DNA of 35,055 nucleotides from HGM04593 sp045661225 (lineage in GTDB: Bacteria > Bacteroidota > Bacteroidia > Bacteroidales > Bacteroidaceae): contig JAZRFF010000041.1 of NCBI GenBank assembly GCA_045661225.1, positions 1-35,055 on the forward strand, given 5' to 3'. How positions within the stretch are numbered: position 1 is the first letter of the stretch; each line of letters opens with the position of its first letter. The notes under the pieces were generated by a model that was given only the letters and a program-made list of their open reading frames with translations, was not told the DNA's origin and ran no database searches. Made by a program: the position numbers and the translations under genes. Below, piece after piece: positions 16,119-22,400 of the stretch.

Positions 16119-16361
16119 GGGTGATTATACCTGAGAATTTTAAAGATGATATTGAAAGTCTCAGCAATTTTATGGGCTGTGATTTTTGTCGCAGACTCTG
16201 TATTGGTACAGGGGGGGGGACGATATGAGACAACGCATTCGGCATACAAAATTCACATAAAAGCCACGAGCTGTTTTTGTTTATTAGAAAGACGTAATTT
16301 CGTATTATTTTAGAAGTATTTTGGGTAAAACTGAGTGAATTTACAATAAAAATATTAAAAT
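16119..16361. other. Non-coding stretch with a nine-G tract
   Basis: The region between the recombinase remnant and the sigma factor gene holds no gene I can support. It contains a run of nine G (16211-16219), by far the longest G run in the window, then AT-rich sequence leading to the sigma factor. Short open frames on both strands cross the G run but show no recognisable family pattern. Confidence 0.55.
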
Positions 16362-16928
16362 TTGCTAATTTTAAGAACAAAATGGCTATTTCGTTGTTAT
16401 TATTACTCGGCGGAAACATCTAAAGAGAATAAAAAATTGGAAAGGCTATATATTGAAAAAGAGTTGTTGCTGATACAAAAGGAACTGGTACGCTATGCCT
16501 ATAGCCTTACGTGGGACAGGGTTTTAGCCGATGACCTTATGCAAGAGACTGCGTTAAAGATTCTAAGAAACTGGGACAAGTTTAAAAAGGACACGAACTT
16601 CAGGAACTGGGCACGCAGGATTATGCTAAACACTTACATAAACGAATTGCGACAGCACGGGCGATTTGTATCGGCCGAGGAGTTTCACATAAACAACGCA
16701 ACCGGAACACCATTGCACACAAATGAAAATTATTGCGACATAGAGGGTATATACAACGCTATCAACTGCCTTCCGGCCGAAGGACGTGAGCCTATGCGTC
16801 TGCTCATCTTAGGACATAAATATCAAGAGATTGCAATGATTCTTAACCTACCGTTAGGCACGGTTAAAAGCCGAATAAACAATTCAAGGAGCACGCTGAA
16901 GAGAACTCTTAAGGATTTTCTATATTGA
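16362..16928 (+). CDS. RNA polymerase sigma factor, ECF-like sigma-70 family
   Basis: A transcription initiation factor of up to 188 residues. Region 2 is recognisable at about residues 40-100 (LADDLMQETALKILRNWDKF, then FRNWARRIMLNTYINELRQ) and region 4 at about 130-185 (CLPAEGREPMRLLILGHKYQEIAMIL with the recognition helix LGTVKSRINNSRSTLKRTL). Together these give the two-domain ECF form with no region 3. The start is uncertain: there is no in-frame ATG before region 2, and the options are TTG at 16362 or TTG near 16437. A separate 13-codon frame beginning ATG at 16382 (MAISLLLLLGGNI) lies in another frame over the N-terminus. No anti-sigma factor (FecR-type) gene follows, unlike many Bacteroidota ECF factors. 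A strong terminator closes the gene. Confidence 0.85.
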   Translation: MLILRTKWLFRCYYYSAETSKENKKLERLYIEKELLLIQKELVRYAYSLTWDRVLADDLMQETALKILRNWDKFKKDTNFRNWARRIMLNTYINELRQHGRFVSAEEFHINNATGTPLHTNENYCDIEGIYNAINCLPAEGREPMRLLILGHKYQEIAMILNLPLGTVKSRINNSRSTLKRTLKDFLY

Positions 16929-16951
16929 CAGCCATACAAAAGCATAAACCG

Positions 16952-16996
16952 GCTGTTGCACGCAGCGCCATTAAGGTTGCGTCAACAGCACTTTTT
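16952..16996 (+). terminator. Rho-independent terminator of the sigma factor gene
   Basis: GCTGTTG (16952-16958) pairs with CAACAGC (16983-16989). After one bulged C, ACGCA (16960-16964) pairs with TGCGT (16978-16982) around a 13-base loop. The 12-pair stem is followed by AC and five T (16992-16996). This makes the sigma factor a single-gene transcript and shows that the next gene needs its own promoter. Confidence 0.85.
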
Positions 16997-17007
16997 ACCG
17001 TATAAAC

Positions 17008-17038
17008 TTGCGTAGAATTATTTTTTAGATTACTTTAG
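17008..17038 (+). promoter_or_regulatory. Bacteroidota-type promoter of the structured leader
   Basis: TTG (17008-17010) and TACTTTAG (17031-17038) are separated by exactly 20 bases. This matches the -33 TTG / -7 TAnnTTTG pattern with one mismatch in the -7 box. Transcription should begin about 17043-17046, exactly where the structured leader starts. It comes 12 bases after the preceding terminator's T-run. Confidence 0.6.
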
Positions 17039-17042
17039 CGCA

Positions 17043-17170
17043 CCGATTCCGGGTGCACGCAATTGTGCGTACCTTTCGGGATACATAAATGGCAGATCGC
17101 TGCCACAATCGGATTATAAAATTCACAACCTTTTCCAAAATATAACACCCGGTGCCGCAAGGCAGGGGTG
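17043..17170 (+). ncRNA. Structured 5' leader, candidate cis-regulatory RNA
   Basis: About 130 bases with several stems. A long imperfect hairpin at 17046-17082 has ATTCCG/CGGGAT (one G-U pair), GGT/ACC and ACGCA/TGCGT around an ATTG loop. A second perfect hairpin TGGCAG/CTGCCA is at 17090-17105. An alternative helix CCGATT (17043-17048) with AATCGG (17107-17112) would enclose both arms as a three-way junction, but it uses bases of the first hairpin, so two states exclude each other. The last stem (17146-17170) pairs CACCC with GGGTG and TGCC with GGCA under a GCAA tetraloop, and ends four bases before the ATG at 17175. This looks like a switch, though I recognise no known riboswitch class. 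Confidence 0.5.
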
Positions 17171-17174
17171 GAGT

Positions 17175-17597
17175 ATGTCTGTTTTTTTACATTTAACCGG
17201 TTTGTTTATGGAAAAGGAAAACCTTTTTACGTGTGTAGCCTGTTGCTCGGCCAACGGGGAGTTAAGAATGGAGCGTAACGCTCTCGATGCTTTTGTATGG
17301 GAGCTGAAAGATTCTTTAATTGAGTTGGACGGCGAGAGACGATACAACAGCCTGCTATCGTTTGCCGACTTTTGCATTGAGCAGAAGTTGGACAGCGAGG
17401 CTATGAGCTGTTGCCTTGAGGTGTTCGACAATGTGATGGGCGACAAAAGGCTGCGTTTAGGCAAAAAGAAACGCGAGTGGTTCAGGATTCGCGCTTTCGA
17501 GAGGCTAAAGAGCCTCTGTTTCAGCAACGAGGAGGTGGTGTGGGAGATTTGCTCGCAACTGACCTCGGATTACCTGTATCTGCACCCCGACTGGTAG
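17175..17597 (+). CDS. Hypothetical protein, 140 residues
   Basis: I do not recognise this family. The ATG at 17175 follows purine-rich GGTGGAGT directly; another in-frame ATG at 17208 (MEKENLFTCVACC) would give 129 residues and is a fair alternative. The protein looks soluble and mostly helical, with a CVACC cysteine cluster near the N-terminus, a further pair of cysteines (MSCCLEVFDN), a basic segment GDKRLRLGKKKREWFRIRAFERLK, and a C-terminus SDYLYLHPDW. No signal peptide or membrane helix is evident. It stands alone between its own promoter with a structured leader and the lpdA promoter. The leader suggests regulated expression, so the protein may be a small regulator or a stress-linked factor, but that is conjecture. 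Confidence 0.6.
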   Translation: MSVFLHLTGLFMEKENLFTCVACCSANGELRMERNALDAFVWELKDSLIELDGERRYNSLLSFADFCIEQKLDSEAMSCCLEVFDNVMGDKRLRLGKKKREWFRIRAFERLKSLCFSNEEVVWEICSQLTSDYLYLHPDW

Positions 17598-17708
17598 TTG
17601 GGGTACAGACAAATGCAAGCCCTAACAGAAAAGAATCGGCACGAACCATTAAAGCTACCGAGAGAAGAGAAAATTAAGCGTACAAAAAATAATGTTTCTT
17701 TGCCGGAA

Positions 17709-17740
17709 TTTGCTTTTGTATTCAACAAATACTATCTTCG
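17709..17740 (+). promoter_or_regulatory. Bacteroidota-type promoter of lpdA
   Basis: TTTG (17709-17712) and TATCTTCG (17733-17740) are 20 bases apart, matching the -33/-7 pattern with one mismatch. The predicted start is near 17747, leaving a short leader of about 20 bases before the ATG at 17769. Confidence 0.55.
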
Positions 17741-17768
17741 CCAATAAAGTTATATAATAAAAAACAGA

Positions 17769-19118
17769 ATGGTTATGTACGACTTGGCGATAATTGGAGG
17801 CGGACCGGCCGGATATGTGGCCGCCGAGAATGCTGGTGCAAAAGGTCTTAAAGTTGTGTTGTTCGAAAAACAAGAGCTTGGAGGCGTATGCCTCAACGAG
17901 GGGTGTATTCCAACAAAGACACTACTCTACAGCGCAAAAATGTATGACCACGCCACCGGTGGCAAGAAGTACGGAGTAACAGCCACAGACGTAGCGTACG
18001 AATACAAGAAGATGGCCGACCGCAAGACCAAGGTCGTGCGCAAACTCGTAGCCGGCATAAAGATGAAGATGGAGGCGCACAATGTCGATGTTGTGCGCGG
18101 CGAAGCGTTCATTGTCGACAACGATGGCAATTGCATAGACATAGACTGTGGCGAGCAAAGATACAAAGCCACGAAACTACTCATCTGCACCGGAAGCGAA
18201 GCCTTTGTGCCCCCCATTCCGGGAGCCGAGAGCAACGATTCCGTAGTGACGAACCGCGAGATGCTCGCACTTACCGAGGCACCCAAAAGCCTTACCATAA
18301 TTGGCGGCGGAGTCATAGGTATGGAATTTGCAAGCCTATACAACAGTTTAGGGATTCCGGTAACGGTTATTGAGATGCAGTCCGAGATTTTGGGTGGTAT
18401 GGACCGGGAAATAAGCGAAATGCTGAGAGGGATATATGCCAAGCGTGGCGTAAAATTCTGTTTGCAGTGCAAAGTAACACGTATTGACGGGTGCACTGTG
18501 TTCTACACCGACAGCGAAGGAAACGAGCAGAAGGTTGAAAGTGAAAAAATTCTGATGAGTGTCGGCAGACGTCCGGTACTCAAAGGGTTCGGCCTTGAAA
18601 ATATACCGGTAGAGACTGAGCGTGGAGTCAAAGTAAACGAACATATGCAGACAAGTATGCCCAATGTATATGCAGCTGGGGACGTAACAGGATTTTCGAT
18701 GCTGGCGCACACCGCAAGCCGCGAGGCCGAGGTTGCCGTAAACCATATTGCAGGCATAGCCGACAGTATGGAATACAATGCTATTCCCGGCATTGTCTAC
18801 ACGAACCCCGAGATTGGCTGCGTAGGGCTAACCGAAGAAGAGGCCGCAAAGAAAGGCATTGAATATACGGTAAAGAAATTGCCAATGACATATGCAGGAC
18901 GCTTCGTTGCCGAAAACGAGGGAGTTAGCGGATTGTGCAAGGTGCTTGCTGATGCCGACAAGAAAGTTATCGGGGTGCATATGTTGGGTAACCCTTGCAG
19001 CGAGTTTGTATGCGCCGCGTGCGTGGCAATAAGCAACCGGCTGACGGTGGAGCAGCTGCGACGCACAGTGTTCCCCCACCCGACTGTAAGCGAAATTATA
19101 AAAGAGGCGCTTTTTTAA
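17769..19118 (+). CDS. lpdA: Dihydrolipoyl dehydrogenase (E3)
   Basis: FAD-dependent enzyme that reoxidises dihydrolipoamide with NAD+ in 2-oxo-acid dehydrogenase complexes or the glycine cleavage system. It has 449 residues, normal for the family. The FAD-binding motif is IIGGGPAG (about 8-15), and the redox disulphide is GGVCLNEGCIPTK with C41 and C46. The NAD-binding motif IIGGGVIGMEFAS is near 178, AAGDVTG is in the second FAD-contact region, and the active-site base is H437 with E442 in VFPHPTVSE. All key residues are intact. The start is MVMYDL; the ATG at 17775 is an equal choice. No E1, E2 or glycine-cleavage genes lie beside it, so its partner complex must be encoded elsewhere. It is preceded by its own promoter. 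Confidence 0.95.
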   Translation: MVMYDLAIIGGGPAGYVAAENAGAKGLKVVLFEKQELGGVCLNEGCIPTKTLLYSAKMYDHATGGKKYGVTATDVAYEYKKMADRKTKVVRKLVAGIKMKMEAHNVDVVRGEAFIVDNDGNCIDIDCGEQRYKATKLLICTGSEAFVPPIPGAESNDSVVTNREMLALTEAPKSLTIIGGGVIGMEFASLYNSLGIPVTVIEMQSEILGGMDREISEMLRGIYAKRGVKFCLQCKVTRIDGCTVFYTDSEGNEQKVESEKILMSVGRRPVLKGFGLENIPVETERGVKVNEHMQTSMPNVYAAGDVTGFSMLAHTASREAEVAVNHIAGIADSMEYNAIPGIVYTNPEIGCVGLTEEEAAKKGIEYTVKKLPMTYAGRFVAENEGVSGLCKVLADADKKVIGVHMLGNPCSEFVCAACVAISNRLTVEQLRRTVFPHPTVSEIIKEALF

Positions 19119-19181
19119 CGCCCCGGCCAAAAGAAAAAGCAAATAAATTGAGTAATACTTTTTTAGCGATATTTCTTTTTA

Positions 19182-19355
19182 TACCTTTGTAAGGTCAGAT
19201 GGTGTTCTATATGTGCAAGAAAGCGCATAGTCCCTATAGCACTTTGGGCAATCTTGAAACATAGCAACAGGTTTGTTTTTACAATATTTTTTAAAAAACA
19301 GGGAACATTTTCCCGAATATTTAGGTTTGTTAAATAAAAAGCAGTTTTTTTGCTT
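19182..19355 (+). promoter_or_regulatory. Promoter -7 box and long structured leader of the inositol-phosphate synthase gene
   Basis: TACCTTTG (19182-19189) fits the -7 box; I see no TTG at the proper -33 distance. It would give a leader of about 180 bases. The leader contains TATGTGC (19210-19216) pairing with GCGCATA (19223-19229) through one G-U pair, GGGAA/TTCCC (19302-19315), and AAGC/GCTT (about 19339-19355) around a T-rich loop. A post-transcriptional control element is possible but not shown. Confidence 0.4.
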
Positions 19356-19376
19356 AACAAAAGATAATTGACAAAG

Positions 19377-20678
19377 ATGGGAGAGATAAAAGTAAAGCCG
19401 TGTAACGGCAAATTGGGCGTTATGTGCGTTGGATTAGGCGCGGTTACAACGACCACTATCATCGGTACTTTGATGGCACGCAAAGGACTTTCAAAACCTA
19501 TAGGTTCATTCGCCTGCGAAGGTATTATGCGCTTGGGCAAAGGCGCTGACAAATGCTACAAGGAGGTTAAGGATATTATACCCATTGCCGGGCTTGACGA
19601 CATTGTTTTCGGCGCGTGGGACTTGTACGAGGACGATGCATACGATGCTGCCATAAAAGCGAATGTTCTAAAGCTACAGGACATTGAACCGGTAAAGGAG
19701 GAATTGAAAGCCATTCGTCCCTACAAAGCATTGTTCGACAAAAGTTATGCAAGCAACATCGACGGTCCTAATGTAAAATGCGGCAACAGCCGTTGGGACC
19801 TTACCGAGCAGTTGCGCGAGGATATACGCAAATTCAAAAATGAGCACAACTGCGAACGAGTAGTGGTTATATGGATTGCAAGTACCGAAAAGTTCATTCC
19901 CCGCAACGACGAGGTACACGGCAGCGTGGCTGCATTCGAGGCCGCAATGAAGGCCAACGACACAGCGAACATTGCTCCGAGTATGTGCTACGCATATGCC
20001 GCAATGCGCGAAGGTTGCCCCTTTGTGATGGGCGCTCCCAACCTGTGCGTCGACATTCCTGCAATGTGGGAACTTGCCGACGAGACAAAGACACCAATAA
20101 CAGGCAAGGACTTCAAGAGCGGACAGACAATGATGAAGACTGTGCTCGCACCTGCGTTCTTCACACGTCAGTTGGGCGTCACGGGCTGGTTCTCGACAAA
20201 CATTCTTGGCAACCGCGACGGCGTGGTTCTTGACAACCCCGAAAACTTCGAGACCAAGCGACGCAGCAAGACCTCGGCACTTGAGAACATTTTGGACAGC
20301 GACGTATACCCCGAACTGTATTCCGATATGTACCAAAAGGTACGTATCAACTACTATCCGCCTCGTGGCGACGAAAAGGAGAGTTGGGATAATATTGACA
20401 TTTTTGGCTGGATGGGTTATCCAATGACAATAAAGGTGAACTTCCTGTGCCGAGACTCAATACTTGCAGCTCCGTTAGTGCTCGACCTTATACTGTTCAG
20501 CGACGTGGCATTGCGTGCAGGCGAATATGGCATACAGGAGTTTATGTCGTTCTACTGCAAGGCTCCAATGCACAAGGACGGTGAGAAGCCTGTACACGAC
20601 CTGTTCAAGCAGTTTGCAATGCTAAAGAACAAGATACGCGAGTTTGCCGGGTACGAAGCCGACCAAGAACTTGACTGA
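19377..20678 (+). CDS. Myo-inositol-1-phosphate synthase
   Basis: Converts glucose 6-phosphate to inositol 3-phosphate with bound NAD, the first step toward the inositol lipids of Bacteroidales. It has 433 residues from the ATG at 19377; a TTG three codons upstream is not needed. The Rossmann motif is GLGAVTTT (19-26). Family blocks are AGLDDIVFGAWDLYEDDAY, the GWFSTNILGNRDG segment, and the highly conserved KVNFLCRDSILAAPLVLDL near the C-terminus. It belongs to the prokaryotic and Bacteroidota branch, shorter than the eukaryotic enzyme. In Bacteroides the gene is known to sit with phosphatidylinositol-phosphate synthase genes; here it stands between lpdA and argR with none of these nearby, so the rest of the pathway must be elsewhere or absent. 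A long leader and a closing hairpin suggest single-gene transcription. Confidence 0.94.
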   Translation: MGEIKVKPCNGKLGVMCVGLGAVTTTTIIGTLMARKGLSKPIGSFACEGIMRLGKGADKCYKEVKDIIPIAGLDDIVFGAWDLYEDDAYDAAIKANVLKLQDIEPVKEELKAIRPYKALFDKSYASNIDGPNVKCGNSRWDLTEQLREDIRKFKNEHNCERVVVIWIASTEKFIPRNDEVHGSVAAFEAAMKANDTANIAPSMCYAYAAMREGCPFVMGAPNLCVDIPAMWELADETKTPITGKDFKSGQTMMKTVLAPAFFTRQLGVTGWFSTNILGNRDGVVLDNPENFETKRRSKTSALENILDSDVYPELYSDMYQKVRINYYPPRGDEKESWDNIDIFGWMGYPMTIKVNFLCRDSILAAPLVLDLILFSDVALRAGEYGIQEFMSFYCKAPMHKDGEKPVHDLFKQFAMLKNKIREFAGYEADQELD

Positions 20679-20687
20679 CACACCGCA

Positions 20688-20717
20688 GCCGGTATGCAAC
20701 TGCTGTTGTATACCGGC
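20688..20717 (+). terminator. Stem-loop after the inositol-phosphate synthase gene
   Basis: GCCGGTATGCAAC (20688-20700) pairs over 13 positions with GTTGTATACCGGC (20705-20717), with one G-U pair and a TGCT loop. It begins ten bases after the TGA. No T-run follows, so termination may depend on other factors, or the stem may protect the 3' end of the mRNA. Confidence 0.6.
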
Positions 20718-20809
20718 CGCTATACTCGCAACAAAGCAAATAAGGGGATTATAAGAAAAAACAGTTGAAACAGACCGGCTTTAGCAAGCACAAAGTATAA
20801 ACGCACAAA

Positions 20810-21292
20810 ATGAAAGTCAAAAATTCAAGGCTCGATGCCATTCGTTTGATACTGTCGACACAAGAGATTGGCAGTCAGGAGGAGTTGTTGAGCAAACTTG
20901 CCAAAGAGGGGTTTAAGCTAACGCAAGCGACATTGTCGCGCGACCTGCACCAGCTGAGAGTCGTAAAAAGTGTAGACTCACAAGGACATTACCGCTATAT
21001 ACTCCCCCGTTCAAGCAACTACCGCCACGGTGGCGAACACGGCGAGGTTCGTCCCGTAACAACGGCACAGGACAACAGCGGTTTTATCTCCATAAAATTC
21101 TCGGGTAACATTGCCGTAATACACACTAAGCCGACATACGCAAGCACGCTGGCCTACAACATTGACAACTGCGACTTTCCCGAGATTATAGGCACTATAG
21201 CCGGAGACGATACCATAATAGTGGTCATTGCCGAAAATACAGGGCAAGCAGCAATACTGAGAGCACTAAGGACAATTATTCCGAGTATTTGA
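20810..21292 (+). CDS. argR: Arginine repressor ArgR
   Basis: Arginine-responsive transcription regulator of 160 residues; family members bind ARG boxes as hexamers. The N-terminal winged helix-turn-helix spans about residues 5-65, with the recognition segment TQATLSRDLHQLRV (38-51). The C-terminal oligomerisation and arginine-binding domain contains GTIAGDDTIIVV at 128-139, where the two aspartates contact arginine in known ArgR proteins. Both parts are intact, so it should function. argC begins 63 bases downstream on the same strand, in line with ArgR controlling arginine synthesis and probably its own operon. No clear promoter was found in the 130 bases upstream. Confidence 0.95.
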   Translation: MKVKNSRLDAIRLILSTQEIGSQEELLSKLAKEGFKLTQATLSRDLHQLRVVKSVDSQGHYRYILPRSSNYRHGGEHGEVRPVTTAQDNSGFISIKFSGNIAVIHTKPTYASTLAYNIDNCDFPEIIGTIAGDDTIIVVIAENTGQAAILRALRTIIPSI

Positions 21293-21342
21293 CACACCGG
21301 CACACAAAAGCGTCGAGATTAAAGAGAGAATAAGAAAAGAAC

Positions 21343-21358
21343 CATAAATATATATATG
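21343..21358. promoter_or_regulatory. AT-rich near-palindrome at the argC start, possible ARG box
   Basis: CATAAATATATATATG is palindromic except for one position pair and overlaps the argC start codon. ARG boxes are AT-rich palindromes, and argR is the preceding gene, so ArgR binding here is reasonable. The sequence is also simple enough to be chance. Confidence 0.3.
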
Positions 21359-22324
21359 ATACGAGTAGGAATTATAGGCGGAGCGGGCTATACAGCCGGA
21401 GAACTTATACGACTGTTGCTCATTCACCCCGAAACAGAAATAGTATTCATCAACAGTAACAGCAACGCCGGCAACCGCGTTGCCGACATTCACACAGGCC
21501 TGCACGGAGACACCGAGCTTGTCTTTACCGACAAGATGCCGTTTGACGAGATAGACCTCTTGTTTATGTGCACGGCGCACGGCGAATCGCGCAGATTCTT
21601 CGAGAGCCACGTCTTTCCCGATGAACTAAAAATCATAGACCTGTCGATGGACTACAGAATAAAGAGTCAGTATCACGATTTTATCTATGGTCTGCCCGAA
21701 CTTAACCGCCGGAATACCTGCAAGAGCCGTTACGTAAGCAACCCTGGCGGCTTTGCTACTTGTATTGAGTTGGGGTTATTGCCGTTGGCAAAAGAGCATC
21801 TGCTGAAGGGCGACGTACAGGTGAACGCTCTCATTGGCAGCACCGGAACAGGGTCAAAACCCCACCCCAGCCTTAACTTCAGCTGGAGGGACAATAACAT
21901 AAGCGTGTTTAAACCATTTGAGCACCCGCACTTGCCCGAAATTATGCAGAGTATCAAGCAGTTGCAACCCGAATATGACGGAGAGATTGACTTTATACCA
22001 TATTACGGTAATTTCCCACGCGGAATATTCGCTACACTTGTAGTAAAGTGCGACATAGACATTGAGACACTATACAAGATGTATGTAAGTTACTACGACA
22101 GAGATTCTTTCACACACATTGTAAACACGCCACTCGACCTCAAACAGGTTATAAACACAAACAAGTGCCTTATACACCTTGAAAAGCACGGAAACAAATT
22201 GCTTATAACGTCAATTATAGATAATATGCTCAAAGGAGCGTGCGGACAGGCTGTACACAATATGAACCTGCTCTTCGGCCTTGCCGAGACTGTGGGACTG
22301 CAACTAAAGCCATCGGCTTTCTGA
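21356..22324 (+). CDS. argC: N-acetyl-gamma-glutamyl-phosphate reductase ArgC, catalytic Cys replaced
   Basis: Third enzyme of arginine synthesis, normally reducing N-acetyl-glutamyl phosphate with NADPH. It has 322 residues, typical of the short ArgC type. The NADP-binding motif is GIIGGAGYTAGEL (5-17), with the family blocks CTAHGESRRFF, GLPELNRR, GSTGTGSKPHP and FEHPHLPEI, the last supplying the conserved His region. The active-site motif, normally NPGC followed by F/Y-x-T, reads NPGGFATC: residue 132 is Gly, coded GGC at 21749-21751, one base from TGC Cys. C136 is close by but is not the usual nucleophile position. So the enzyme may be dead, altered in function, or affected by a sequence error. 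argG, argD and the acetylation genes often found with it are not here. Confidence 0.92.
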   Translation: MIRVGIIGGAGYTAGELIRLLLIHPETEIVFINSNSNAGNRVADIHTGLHGDTELVFTDKMPFDEIDLLFMCTAHGESRRFFESHVFPDELKIIDLSMDYRIKSQYHDFIYGLPELNRRNTCKSRYVSNPGGFATCIELGLLPLAKEHLLKGDVQVNALIGSTGTGSKPHPSLNFSWRDNNISVFKPFEHPHLPEIMQSIKQLQPEYDGEIDFIPYYGNFPRGIFATLVVKCDIDIETLYKMYVSYYDRDSFTHIVNTPLDLKQVINTNKCLIHLEKHGNKLLITSIIDNMLKGACGQAVHNMNLLFGLAETVGLQLKPSAF

Positions 22325-22350
22325 AAGAAGCACAGACTTGCAGAAAATAC

Positions 22351-22383
22351 AAAAAAATCCGGAGCATTTGCCCGGATTTTTTT
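22351..22383. terminator. Bidirectional terminator between argC and the EnvC-like gene
   Basis: Seven A plus TCCGG (22351-22362) pairs with CCGGA plus seven T (22372-22383), giving a 12-pair stem with a nine-base loop. The run of T on one side and A on the other provides a U-tract in both directions. It lies between two convergent genes, exactly where a shared terminator is expected. Confidence 0.9.
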
Positions 22384-22400
22384 GTACACTTGAATTTGTC

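Noticed and set aside
16066..16419. 117-codon minus-strand frame across the nine-G tract
   Set aside because: It has no family pattern, overlaps the start of the sigma factor and the recombinase remnant, and looks like an accidental opening.
17123..17527. 134-codon minus-strand frame opposite the unknown 140-residue protein
   Set aside because: The plus-strand frame has a promoter, a structured leader and better amino-acid composition; the minus frame is Ser/Leu/Arg-rich without motifs.
19264..19300. TTTTTTAAAAAA palindrome in the inositol-phosphate synthase leader as a terminator
   Set aside because: Pure A/T pairing with no loop space and no GC stem; not a credible terminator.
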